The notes: generated by a model from the sequence alone, not told the origin. A stretch of 44,759 bases of DNA from an uncultured Alphaproteobacteria bacterium (GCA_947367345.1 CANBDL010000002.1:1-44759); one strand, 5' to 3'; counted from the first letter of the stretch, positions 34,914 to 43,943 are shown. Made by a program: numbers and translations.

Positions 34914-36419
34914 ATGAATATAAAAAAAAGTTTTTTTACAATTAGTTTCATAACATTTTTTACAAGAGTTCTTGGGGGTATTAGAGATATTGTAAGTATT
35001 AATTATATAGGCATTAGCTCAGATACAGATTCTTTTTTAGTCGCAAGAAGGCTTCAGTCTTTGTTTGTAAGAATTTTCGGAGAAGGAGCAATGCAGAACG
35101 CCATAACTCCTTACATCATAGATTATGAAAAACATGGGAAACTAAACGCATGTAAGAGGTTTGTATCACGGATTTTGACAGTAGTATTATTGGTTACTTT
35201 CGCTATAGCCGTATTGGTTAATGTTTATTCTTACGAATTCATTGCATTTGTAGCTCCTGGGTTCAAATGTAACAGTGAATATATTTCAAAGACGATAAGG
35301 TATTTGCATGTTATAAATCCATCCATAGTTTTGGTTGCTGTTTCTTCTATATATTTTTGTGTTACGTCAGCAAGACAGAAGTTTACTCTGATATCTTTGT
35401 ATGGTATGATTTCTAACATTGTATTGATGTTTTTTATTATGATAGGCAGATGTACTTTTGCTCTTGCTATTGGTCATCTTATCGTATGTTTCATTCAATA
35501 TGCTTACTGCTATTCTTGCGCCAGATACTACGGTTGCACTATGCCAACTGTTGTCATGCCGACTGTCAGCATGTATATGAGGCGTATGTTAAAAAAAATT
35601 CTTCCGTCTATAATCGGAACAAGCATAATTCAGTTTGATGTTTTTGTGAGCACTATTTTTGCATCATATCTTCCGGAGAAAAGCATAACGTATGTAGGTT
35701 ATTGTGATCAAATAGTACAGGTTCCAATATCAATGATAGGCACTGCGCTTGCTACCATACTTCTTCCTCATGTTGCGGCTATTTATACTTCGTCATCCTA
35801 TGAAGATAAAAGTAAATTTGATGCTACAAGTGTATTAAATTTTGCATTGATATTGTCTTTACCTATAATGATAATGTTTTGCTTTTTTTCTTATACTATT
35901 ATTGAATTTATTGGTAGTGGTAGCGGGAAGATAACTCATGATGATATACTAAAAACCGCTCAGATTCTATCAATTGCATCAATTATGATTCCGCTTGGTG
36001 TGGTGTCTAAGATCATGGCTTCAATATCATTGGCGCAAAAAAAGACGTTCATACCTATGATTGCAAGCATATTAACAGTTATATCAAATATATCTGTATG
36101 TTTATGGTGTATAAAATATGATATATTTAGTGTTTATGTTTCTATGATTGCCTTTGTTGTTTCGATGGTTTTTAATGTTGGGACATATCTGTATTTTCAG
36201 AGAAAACTTTTGTCTGGCTTTATGTCAACATTTAGGATTTTGATTTCTGCTTTTGTTATGTTTTTTGTTATGTGGTTATTTTTGTGGGATAAGATGTGGA
36301 CAGGATCGATAGTTCGGGCAATACTATTTGGATCTTTGGGGTTAATTGTGTACTTGTGTTGCTTAATCGCAACTGGAGATATAAAGATCAATAACATAGT
36401 AAAATATTTTACAAAATAA
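34914..36419 (+). CDS. murJ: Lipid II flippase MurJ
   Basis: MurJ moves lipid II across the inner membrane for peptidoglycan assembly. The 501-residue protein has about 14 membrane segments, the N-terminal TFFTRVLGGIRDIV with the conserved Arg pair, and RRLQSLFVRIFGEGAMQNAITP, which matches the family's RIPNFFRRLFAEGAFSQAFIP block. It is followed after seven bases by the class A PBP, a sensible functional pairing. Confidence 0.92.
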   Translation: MNIKKSFFTISFITFFTRVLGGIRDIVSINYIGISSDTDSFLVARRLQSLFVRIFGEGAMQNAITPYIIDYEKHGKLNACKRFVSRILTVVLLVTFAIAVLVNVYSYEFIAFVAPGFKCNSEYISKTIRYLHVINPSIVLVAVSSIYFCVTSARQKFTLISLYGMISNIVLMFFIMIGRCTFALAIGHLIVCFIQYAYCYSCARYYGCTMPTVVMPTVSMYMRRMLKKILPSIIGTSIIQFDVFVSTIFASYLPEKSITYVGYCDQIVQVPISMIGTALATILLPHVAAIYTSSSYEDKSKFDATSVLNFALILSLPIMIMFCFFSYTIIEFIGSGSGKITHDDILKTAQILSIASIMIPLGVVSKIMASISLAQKKTFIPMIASILTVISNISVCLWCIKYDIFSVYVSMIAFVVSMVFNVGTYLYFQRKLLSGFMSTFRILISAFVMFFVMWLFLWDKMWTGSIVRAILFGSLGLIVYLCCLIATGDIKINNIVKYFTK

Positions 36420-36426
36420 TTGTTTT

Positions 36427-38373
36427 ATGGGCAAATATAAAAATACAATAAAAGCAATGAGAAAGATGGCGATCAAATCAAAGAAGAATAAGCAGAAAAA
36501 ATCATTTATTAGAAGGATTTTTTTGTTTTTCTTCATATCTGGTGTTTTCTTGTCTTGCTTTGTTGTTGCGATATTCTTGTATTTTTCTCAAGATCTTCCT
36601 GATTTTAATAAGCTGAAAAATGAAGTAAGATCACCTGCAATCACAATAGTGGATAAAGAAAATAACGTCATAGCAACATATGGCGATTTATACGGTGAGG
36701 TTTTGAACACAGAGCAATTACCGCATTATGTGTATAATGCGTTTGTTGCTATAGAAGACAAAAGGTTTTTTAAGCATCATGGTATTGACCCTCTCGGTAT
36801 TATACGAGCAATATATTCTAATTATTTGCGCGGTGGTGTTGCCCAGGGCGGATCTACTATTACTCAGCAGTTGGCCAAAAATATTTTAATACTAGAGGGA
36901 AAAATAAAATACAACAATAAATCTATTGCAAGAAAAATACGTGAGGTTATTATAGCTTTGTGGCTTGAGTCTAAGTTCAATAAAAGAGAAATAATGACAA
37001 TGTATCTCAATAGATCGTATTTTGGTTCTGGTACATACGGTATAGACGCGGCATCGAAAAAATTCTTCAATAAATCAGCTAGACACTTAACGTTATTTGA
37101 ATCTGCAATTTTGGCTGGCTCTCTACAGTCTCCTTCTCGTTATAATATAATATCTAATAAGTATTCAACGTTTAATAGAGCTCAAGTTGTTTTAAAGTGT
37201 ATGGAAGAACAAGGGATGCTTCAAGATTATCAACGTGTTTATCAAGATGGTGTTTGCCAGTTTGAGGAAGATAGCTTGATTCGCGATAAAACAACTCACA
37301 ACATAATGTATTTTGCAGATTATGCCTATAAACAAGCAAAAAACATTTTGGGCACAATAAACGAAGATATTGTTATAGTAACTACAATTAATCGTGATGC
37401 TCAGGACGCATTAGAAATGGCTGTAGAGCATTATTATAAGCAAAAGTCTGGATCTATGAAATTTAAGCAGGTTGCTGCTGCAAGCTATGACAGACACGGA
37501 GCTCTTCTTGCTATGGTTGGGGGTATAGATTATCTTAAGAGTCAGTTTAACCGTGCATATCAGGCAAAACGTTTAATAGGATCAATATGCAAGATATTTG
37601 TATATGGTGCAGCCCTTAATAGCGGTTATAAGTTTGACGACATGATATCTGATGAACCGCCTCAGTTTGATGGGTGGAGTCCAGCTAACTATAAGTGGGA
37701 TAGTAAGGGAGAGATAAGCTTATTGGAAGGCTTTAGATATTCTGTAAATGCTGTAAGTATCAGGTTAACCCAAGATATAGGTATTAGCAAGGTTGTTAGT
37801 TTCGCAAAGTTATTTGGCATAGATATGAATAAACATGATTTGACAGTTGCTTTAGGTACTACAGATTCCAATATATGTGATATACTCGCCGCTTATACAT
37901 CTTTTATGGATGGAATGAAGGTGAAACCATATGCTGTTAGCGAAATTAAAAGAGCTTCTGATGGCGGCATTTTATATCAGAGAGGTGAGAGAGTTCATCA
38001 TAGGATTATAGATGATGAATTGCTACAGTCGTGTCGTACATTATTAAGGGACGTAATAGCAAATGGTACTGGATATCTGTTTAATACCAACAAATATACT
38101 TATGGGAAGACCGGAACAAATAGCGGTTGCGACGCTTGGTTTTTCGGGTTCTATGATCCTCCCGCAAGTCCTGATTGCGGTTTTTCCGTAGGAGTGTGGG
38201 TTGGAAATGACGATATCAATGACCATATGTCTGCTGCATCCTTGGGCGGAAATGTCCCGACTCTCATAGCTCGTATGTTTACAGGGTCAATGATTGCTTC
38301 TTATGCCAAGAGAGGCTTCTCAAAAATATTGAATGAAATATCGCATGAAGAAGATGTAAGACGTAATCTATGA
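36427..38373 (+). CDS. mrcA: Bifunctional penicillin-binding protein 1A
   Basis: Class A PBPs polymerise glycan strands and cross-link peptides in the periplasm. The 648-residue protein has a basic N-tail, one anchor helix (residues about 31-53), the GT51 domain with catalytic Glu in EDKRFFKHHG (E110) and GGSTITQQLAKN (141-152), and a transpeptidase with S386-x-x-K389 (SICK), SVN at 439-441 and KTG at 561-563. The usual context of the first motif (GSSFKPF) is GSICKIF here. All catalytic residues are kept, so peptidoglycan synthesis appears active. Confidence 0.93.
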   Translation: MGKYKNTIKAMRKMAIKSKKNKQKKSFIRRIFLFFFISGVFLSCFVVAIFLYFSQDLPDFNKLKNEVRSPAITIVDKENNVIATYGDLYGEVLNTEQLPHYVYNAFVAIEDKRFFKHHGIDPLGIIRAIYSNYLRGGVAQGGSTITQQLAKNILILEGKIKYNNKSIARKIREVIIALWLESKFNKREIMTMYLNRSYFGSGTYGIDAASKKFFNKSARHLTLFESAILAGSLQSPSRYNIISNKYSTFNRAQVVLKCMEEQGMLQDYQRVYQDGVCQFEEDSLIRDKTTHNIMYFADYAYKQAKNILGTINEDIVIVTTINRDAQDALEMAVEHYYKQKSGSMKFKQVAAASYDRHGALLAMVGGIDYLKSQFNRAYQAKRLIGSICKIFVYGAALNSGYKFDDMISDEPPQFDGWSPANYKWDSKGEISLLEGFRYSVNAVSIRLTQDIGISKVVSFAKLFGIDMNKHDLTVALGTTDSNICDILAAYTSFMDGMKVKPYAVSEIKRASDGGILYQRGERVHHRIIDDELLQSCRTLLRDVIANGTGYLFNTNKYTYGKTGTNSGCDAWFFGFYDPPASPDCGFSVGVWVGNDDINDHMSAASLGGNVPTLIARMFTGSMIASYAKRGFSKILNEISHEEDVRRNL

Positions 38374-38410
38374 TACAATTGAGGTTGTAGTTCTTTGTAG
38401 TTTTTGTCTC

Positions 38411-38773
38411 ATGTCAAAATTAAAAATTTTTCCAGAAGAGTGTATGAAGAACGGAATACACAATAAATTTGAACTAGTCTTGTTGGCTGCTTGTAGAGCT
38501 AAAATGATAAATGACGGAGCAAGTACTAAATTCGATGTTAATGAAGATAAAATGACGGTAATAGCTATGCAAGAGATAGCTAATTCGTGTGTTTCTATAG
38601 ATGAGTTGCGTAAGTCTATGTCTCGTTCTGTGTCCATGAATAATCCTTCTTCAGGTGTTGGAGATTACTTTGGCCATCAATATGTTAATATAGATCAGAT
38701 CCCTGAGGATAATGTTTCTGATGCTAGTAGAGAGCTGAATAGTGTACAGGGGTATGATATCAACTTTGATTAA
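38411..38773 (+). CDS. rpoZ: RNA polymerase subunit omega
   Basis: Omega binds beta-prime and stabilises RNA polymerase. The 120-residue protein has KFELVLLAACRAKMINDGA at about residues 19-37 (family: RFELVLLAA.RA..) and DKMTVIAMQEIAN at 46-58, followed by a variable acidic tail. It lies between the PBP and gltX with short gaps. Confidence 0.9.
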   Translation: MSKLKIFPEECMKNGIHNKFELVLLAACRAKMINDGASTKFDVNEDKMTVIAMQEIANSCVSIDELRKSMSRSVSMNNPSSGVGDYFGHQYVNIDQIPEDNVSDASRELNSVQGYDINFD

Positions 38774-38815
38774 ACGCATCTTTGAGTTGTAGTATTTTTT
38801 GTGAGATCTTGTGTC

Positions 38816-40201
38816 ATGAATTGTAGAGTAAGATTTGCTCCGAGTCCGACTGGAGATTTGCATATAGGCTCCCTGAGAACAGCTTTGTTTAACTGGGCTT
38901 TTGCAAGGCATAACTGTGGTAAATTTCTTTTGAGAATAGAGGATACAGATAGAGCAAGGTCTACCGAGAAGAATATAGCATCCATCTTAAATATCATGGA
39001 GCTTTTCGGGCTCAATTATGACGAGGAATATGTACTACAGTCAGAAAGAATTAAAAGACATATCGAGGTTGTCGACAAGATGCTTGAAGATGGCGTTGCC
39101 TACAAATGTTATTGTAGTCAAGAGGATCTTCAGAGGAAGAAGGATGATTGTATCGCTCGAGGTCTTTCTTACAAGTATGATGGTACATGCAGAGAATTAG
39201 AAAAAGACGATATGACAAAACCATTTGTTGTACGCATCAAATCTGATAAGGTTGGTAAAAGCTGTTTACAGGATATTGTTCAGGGTGATATAGAAACTGA
39301 TAACAGTCAACTGGATGATTTTATTCTTCTTAGATCTGACATGACCCCAACATATATGTTATCTGTTGTAGTAGATGACCATGACATGGGGATAACTCAC
39401 ATCATAAGGGGATCTGATCATCTTACAAACACTTTTCGCCAGATGCAGATTTATAAGGCATGCGGTTGGGATGTACCATATTTTGCTCATATACCTCTCA
39501 TATATGGTCAGGACGGACAAAAATTATCGAAGAGACATGGGGCGGTTAATGCCCAGGATTATCTCAAGGATGGGTATCTTCCTGAAGCTATGTTGAATTA
39601 TCTTGTAAGACTTGGTTGGAGCCATGGAGATGACGAGATCATAAGTAAGAGGCAAATTGTAGAATGGTTTAGCCTCGATTCCGTTGGGAAGTCTCCGTCT
39701 CGCTTTGACATACAAAAGTTAAATCATATAAACGCTCATTATCTCAGAGAAAAAGACGATGAAGATTTGGTACATCTAATTGAGGGTATTGTTGATATAC
39801 CAAACGAAGTCGCAAGAAATAATGTTTTAAGAGGTATGTGTGGCCTGAAGAAAAGAGCGTCAACATTGAAAGAATTAGCTGAGGCATCGGCTGTATATAT
39901 TGATATGCCAAGGAATTTTGAAGAATCATGCAGAGAATATATGCAAGATATAAACCTTACAATAATCAAGAAAGTTGCTAACATAATTATGAATATAGGG
40001 GTTTCTGAGGAGTTATTATTACCTGAGTGTCGCAAATTGGCTGAATCAATGGGTGTAAAGTTCCTTGTTGTAGCTCAGACATTGAGGTCTGCGTTATGTG
40101 GGAAATTAGTATCTCCGAGTGTATTTGAGATAATGCAAATCATAGGCCAGTGCGATACAATTGCTAGACTGGAGAACTTCATACGATACTGTGAATCTTA
40201 G
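38816..40201 (+). CDS. gltX: Glutamyl-tRNA synthetase
   Basis: GltX charges tRNA with glutamate; in alphaproteobacteria one paralogue may also handle tRNA-Gln. The 461-residue protein has the class I HIGH-like HIGS at 16-19, RIEDTDRARS shortly after, and the KMSKS-like KLSKR at 236-240. I choose the ATG at 38816 (MNCRVRFAPSPTGD), which fits the family start; a GTG at 38801 would add five residues. acpS starts at the base after its TAG. Whether a second gltX exists elsewhere cannot be seen. Confidence 0.94.
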   Translation: MNCRVRFAPSPTGDLHIGSLRTALFNWAFARHNCGKFLLRIEDTDRARSTEKNIASILNIMELFGLNYDEEYVLQSERIKRHIEVVDKMLEDGVAYKCYCSQEDLQRKKDDCIARGLSYKYDGTCRELEKDDMTKPFVVRIKSDKVGKSCLQDIVQGDIETDNSQLDDFILLRSDMTPTYMLSVVVDDHDMGITHIIRGSDHLTNTFRQMQIYKACGWDVPYFAHIPLIYGQDGQKLSKRHGAVNAQDYLKDGYLPEAMLNYLVRLGWSHGDDEIISKRQIVEWFSLDSVGKSPSRFDIQKLNHINAHYLREKDDEDLVHLIEGIVDIPNEVARNNVLRGMCGLKKRASTLKELAEASAVYIDMPRNFEESCREYMQDINLTIIKKVANIIMNIGVSEELLLPECRKLAESMGVKFLVVAQTLRSALCGKLVSPSVFEIMQIIGQCDTIARLENFIRYCES

Positions 40202-40570
40202 ATGATATTAGGTGTTGGATGCGATATATTGATGGTATCCAGGATTGATTCCGTTTATCGCAAATTTGGCGACAAATTTCTTGATCGTTTATTGACAGAT
40301 AACGAAAAAAAACTATTTCATGACCGCAATGACTGCATATATACACTTGCAAAACTTTTTTCGGCAAAAGAAGCTGTATTCAAGTCTATTGGATCTCTCG
40401 TACAAGTTATGAAACCAAGGGAAATAGAGATTACGCACAACTCTATGGGCGTTCCATCAGTTGTGTTTTACGGTACAACTGCAAGTATTATACCTTGTTC
40501 TACAGCAATACATCTTAGTATATCTGATGAGATTGATTATGTTGTAAGTTATTCTGTGTCTTGTGTATGA
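40202..40570 (+). CDS. acpS: Holo-ACP synthase
   Basis: AcpS transfers the phosphopantetheine arm from CoA to acyl carrier protein, needed for fatty-acid synthesis and for the BioC route to biotin. The 122-residue protein has MILGVGCDILMVSRID at the start and LAKLFSAKEAVFKSIG at about residues 49-64, the two family signatures with the metal-binding Asp and Glu. No gap separates it from gltX. Confidence 0.93.
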   Translation: MILGVGCDILMVSRIDSVYRKFGDKFLDRLLTDNEKKLFHDRNDCIYTLAKLFSAKEAVFKSIGSLVQVMKPREIEITHNSMGVPSVVFYGTTASIIPCSTAIHLSISDEIDYVVSYSVSCV

Positions 40571-40592
40571 TTGCTGTTTGCGGAGTATGAGC

Positions 40593-40614
40593 GATATACT
40601 GTATGTATATCTTT
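40593..40614 (+). terminator. Intrinsic terminator candidate after acpS
   Basis: GATATAC (40593-40599) pairs perfectly with GTATATC (40605-40611) around a five-base loop and is followed by TTT. It lies 23 bases past the acpS stop and would end the miaA-acpS run. A second AT-rich imperfect stem follows near 40629-40664. Confidence 0.5.
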
Positions 40615-40743
40615 ATATTGTTTTCGTGGAATTCTTCTTTTTATATGTTCTATAAAAGAATTTCTGTAGATATTTGAACATTAACTAATGATGATTTCAG
40701 TAAGACGTTTTACTATTGGTATGGTCGTAATATAAGTTTTTCA

Positions 40744-40752
40744 TGTTAAAAT
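40744..40752 (+). promoter_or_regulatory. Extended -10 promoter candidate for the metalloprotease-like gene
   Basis: TGT followed by TAAAAT (40747-40752), 43 bases before the ATG. No -35 at normal spacing is convincing. Confidence 0.4.
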
Positions 40753-40795
40753 TTTTATTATAGACTAATGATTCGTTTATGAGTGGGGAAATAGG

Positions 40796-42544
40796 ATGTG
40801 TTGTAAAGCAATAACAAAAAATATTATGATATTTGTATTGTTGTTTTTGTCTGGTTGTGTACAAAAAAAGGACAATGCATCGGAAGTAAACCCAATAGCA
40901 CATCTTAGTAAAGAAGAATATAGCGATGTAATATGCGAATTCTCAAAGATATTCCGCATTCCTCTTGCTTATGCAAATGACGCGAATTATTGCGCAAAGT
41001 TATATCAATTCATAGAAACAGAATCTAAGACAAACGCGCAATTTGCCAACTATGTAAAAACATTGGTTTACAAATACGAATCAATGAAGAATGATATAGA
41101 AGGCGTAACAAAGATGATGAAATATAGTCAAAATATGTTATTCTATCAAGTCGATAGCGCAATTGAGCGCTATAAACATCCGAACCTTAAGCAGCTCAAA
41201 GAAAAACCAAAAAGAATTAAAGAAATGCGCAAGTCTTTAGAGCAACTTGATAGTATGCTAAGGTTTAATGCAGATATAGAAAAAAACTTTTGGCATAAAT
41301 ATGGTTTAGACAAAAACGCAGATATTCATAAGATGGACATTGAGGGCTTTGATATTTTATTTGACGGTATATCATATGTTATAGACTATATTGAATCTCA
41401 CGATTCTATTGATGAAAAATTTGAAAAAGAACTAGAAAGAGCTTATTACGCATTTTTGTATGCAATATTCGGTAGCTTTGGCCATGCTTTTGTATACGAA
41501 AAACTTATAAATGAAATTGCCTCTATATGGTCTCTTGATTTTGTTCAAAAATCTATGCCAGGCTTAAAACTTCCAGAAGCTCCAAAAGTTGAAGAATCTG
41601 ACCACAGATTATACATGTGCGTTCCTCTGTTTTGGTCTTTAAAGGAGCCAAAGAATATAAAAGTTTTGAATAAGTATATTGATGATATCAATAGTAATAA
41701 GGTTGGTAAAGTTCTATTAAAGCAATTAAGAAATGTATGCTACAAGACTGGATCTATGGTCCACATTGATACTTTATATTTATTGGGACAAGACGCAAAT
41801 TTGAAAAATATAGTTAATGTATCCTTACCTCACGAGATCACTAGAAATTCTGTATTAATTAATACAGATGATAAATATAGCATCGAATGCTTTAAAGATT
41901 ATAGATCGTATGTATTATTTCACGAATTAAAGCATTTTGTTAATGGAGCATCTAAGGGTTATGCACTTGTACACCATCTATGCAACAATTATTTATACGA
42001 TAAATATGACAAATATCCTGTTAAAGAGATCTTGTTTAATGACGAAGAGTTGCACGTTATTATCGGTTTATATGATGATAAGATTAATTATGTTGATAAA
42101 TTTAAGGTATTGTCGGTAGAAAATTTAAATCGTATGAAATTCGAAAGAACATACAAGAAAGGAGCAAAGTTCAAGTCATTTGATGAAATATATTCTGTAT
42201 GCCAGAAACATCGAGATCAGTATGAAAGGTTATGCGTAAAAAATCCAAATTACAAACCAAGTCCGAAGTTAGATTTAATCAATGAATTTACATATAAGGC
42301 CATTAGAGATAAAGAATTAGGATATTTTGAACCTAGATATCAGCACGCATACGTAAATCATTATAGGTACGATGGCTTTAAGAAGCTTCTTGGTATAATA
42401 GCAAAACACTATAATCTCAAGTTTACAGAAAAAGACGGCAAGTATATTGTAAAAGCTGGCAAAGATTTCTATAAAAATCTTGAGGCAAGATTGGATGCGC
42501 TTGATAGTAAGGCAGATAAAGAGTGGGAGATTATAAAGAAATAA
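40796..42544 (+). CDS. Lipoprotein with zinc-metalloprotease signature (M91-like candidate)
   Basis: The 582-residue protein has a lipoprotein signal (MCCKAITKNIMIFVLLFLSGC) with lipobox LSGC, so it is probably membrane-anchored on the outer side. A long charged helical region (about residues 40-290) follows. Then NKVGKVLLKQLRNVC and, at 376-380, HELKH in YVLFHELKHFVNG, a HExxH zinc site. DEELHVIIG at 416-424 offers the third ligand and resembles the HELxH...EExxxxG arrangement of M91 peptidases (NleD, HopH1, XopG). The last 150 residues are Lys/Tyr-rich. No neighbour explains it; pntAA follows by 80 bases. It may be a cell-envelope protease or host-directed. The protease call rests on motifs only. 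Confidence 0.65.
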   Translation: MCCKAITKNIMIFVLLFLSGCVQKKDNASEVNPIAHLSKEEYSDVICEFSKIFRIPLAYANDANYCAKLYQFIETESKTNAQFANYVKTLVYKYESMKNDIEGVTKMMKYSQNMLFYQVDSAIERYKHPNLKQLKEKPKRIKEMRKSLEQLDSMLRFNADIEKNFWHKYGLDKNADIHKMDIEGFDILFDGISYVIDYIESHDSIDEKFEKELERAYYAFLYAIFGSFGHAFVYEKLINEIASIWSLDFVQKSMPGLKLPEAPKVEESDHRLYMCVPLFWSLKEPKNIKVLNKYIDDINSNKVGKVLLKQLRNVCYKTGSMVHIDTLYLLGQDANLKNIVNVSLPHEITRNSVLINTDDKYSIECFKDYRSYVLFHELKHFVNGASKGYALVHHLCNNYLYDKYDKYPVKEILFNDEELHVIIGLYDDKINYVDKFKVLSVENLNRMKFERTYKKGAKFKSFDEIYSVCQKHRDQYERLCVKNPNYKPSPKLDLINEFTYKAIRDKELGYFEPRYQHAYVNHYRYDGFKKLLGIIAKHYNLKFTEKDGKYIVKAGKDFYKNLEARLDALDSKADKEWEIIKK

Positions 42545-42624
42545 GTGTCGTTGGAGAAAACTAAAAATAACACTAAAAATAATAATCAAGCAAATAATGT
42601 ACAAGCATAGTAATTATAGTTGAT

Positions 42625-43701
42625 ATGAAGATATTTGTTGCGAAAGAAAATCACAGTATTGAGAAGAGAGTCTCAATCACACCACAGTCAATGTGTGGTT
42701 TATCTTGTGAATTTTTGGTAGAAGAGGATGCTGGCATCTTGGCTGGCTTCTCTAATGAATCGTATAGAGATGTTGCTCAGGTAGGATCTTTAGAGTTGAT
42801 TCGTGATGCAGATCTTGTCGTTTCGATTAATCCTCTTGATTCTTCCGTGCTTGAGAATATCAAGCATGGCGCATCGTATATAGTTGTACATGATTATCTA
42901 GAAAATAGAGATCATCTGAAGGTTTTGTGTAGCAAGGGCGCTAATTATCATGCCCTCAATCTTATACCAAGAACAACAAAGGCTCAGTATATGGATGTGC
43001 TATCTTCTCAAGCTACACTGGCCGGATACAGAGCAGTGATAGATAGTTTTTATTATTCGTCTAAGGTATCTGCTATGTTGACAACTGCAGCAGGTACAGT
43101 GAAGCCAGCCAATGTATTGGTTGTTGGAGCTGGGGTTGCTGGATTATCAGCAATAGCTACAGCTAAACGCCTCGGATCGATTGTCTATGCTCTTGATTCA
43201 CGTAGTTCTGCAAAGGAGCAGATAGAAAGTTTAGGCGGGATTTTTGTTGAAGTAGATTCAAGTGCTTCTACAGACTCTGTCTATGCGACGACAATGGGTA
43301 AAGACTATGAGGCAAAACAGCGTGCCGCGATCTTGAATATTATTAACAAGATAGATGTAATTATAACTACAGCCCAAATTCCTTTCAAGAAAGCTCCAAT
43401 CATTATAACAAAAGAGATGCTTGATAAGGCGAAAGAAGGTTGTGTTGTGCTTGATTTAGCATCTAGAACAGGTGGCAACTGTGAATTAACTTCTCACAAT
43501 GAAATTATTGCTTACAATGACAAAAAGATTGTGTCGTCTGCTGATGTAATTAATAACGTAGCTCATGATGCATCTATATTATTATCGAACAATATAAAGA
43601 ACTGGCTTAAATTGTATGAACAAAATAAGGACGATGATATAATTAGCCAAACTTTGTTGTTGTCCGGTGGGGATATTCTGCGCCATGAATTTTTCAGTTG
43701 A
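42625..43701 (+). CDS. pntAA: Proton-translocating NAD(P)+ transhydrogenase, NAD-binding alpha-1 subunit
   Basis: PntAA forms the soluble NAD(H)-binding domain I. The 358-residue protein has MKIFVAKENHSIEKRVSITP, the family block RTTKAQYMDVLSSQATLAGY at about residues 115-134, and a Rossmann motif VLVVGAGVAGLSAIATAKRLG near 163-183. Later KAPIIITKEMLDKAKEGCVVLDLA and GGNCELT follow as in the family. It lacks fused membrane helices, consistent with the separate PntAB at 23980. Its stop codon overlaps the first copy of a 27-base tandem repeat. Confidence 0.94.
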   Translation: MKIFVAKENHSIEKRVSITPQSMCGLSCEFLVEEDAGILAGFSNESYRDVAQVGSLELIRDADLVVSINPLDSSVLENIKHGASYIVVHDYLENRDHLKVLCSKGANYHALNLIPRTTKAQYMDVLSSQATLAGYRAVIDSFYYSSKVSAMLTTAAGTVKPANVLVVGAGVAGLSAIATAKRLGSIVYALDSRSSAKEQIESLGGIFVEVDSSASTDSVYATTMGKDYEAKQRAAILNIINKIDVIITTAQIPFKKAPIIITKEMLDKAKEGCVVLDLASRTGGNCELTSHNEIIAYNDKKIVSSADVINNVAHDASILLSNNIKNWLKLYEQNKDDDIISQTLLLSGGDILRHEFFS

Positions 43702-43749
43702 TTTTAGATCGCTGTGAGAGTAAGTTGATTTTAGATCACTGTGAGAGTA
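43696..43749. repeat. 27-base tandem repeat, two copies
   Basis: Copies 43696-43722 and 43723-43749 differ at one base (AGATCGCT against AGATCACT). The first copy includes the pntAA stop. Arms of it can pair with AGCGATCT (43772-43779) and AGTGAT (43780-43785) just downstream. Confidence 0.9.
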
Positions 43750-43917
43750 AAACGTTTTTTTTTCTACGTCTAGCGATCTAGTGATTTTTATTTGTTTTAT
43801 GCGCTTGCACACACTGCACAATTCCAAGCAACATCCAATCACAAAACATCCAATCTGGTAGGTACTGAGATTCTAAATGGATGCTTAATTGATTAGTTCT
43901 TTAGAAAAAACAAGAAA

Positions 43918-43943
43918 ATAAAAAAAAGCGATCATAGATCACT
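43918..43943 (-). terminator. Intrinsic terminator of the 43985-44749 gene
   Basis: Read on the minus strand, AGTGATC (43943-43937) pairs with GATCGCT (43933-43927) around a three-base loop, with one G-T pair, and a T-rich run (TTTTTTTATTTT) follows. It lies about 41 bases after the stop of the secreted coiled-coil gene. Confidence 0.6.

Noticed and set aside
43582-43842. Minus-strand frame with an in-frame YSHSDLKST duplication
   Set aside because: The duplication is only the translation of the 27-base DNA repeat, and the frame runs antisense into pntAA without a start signal.
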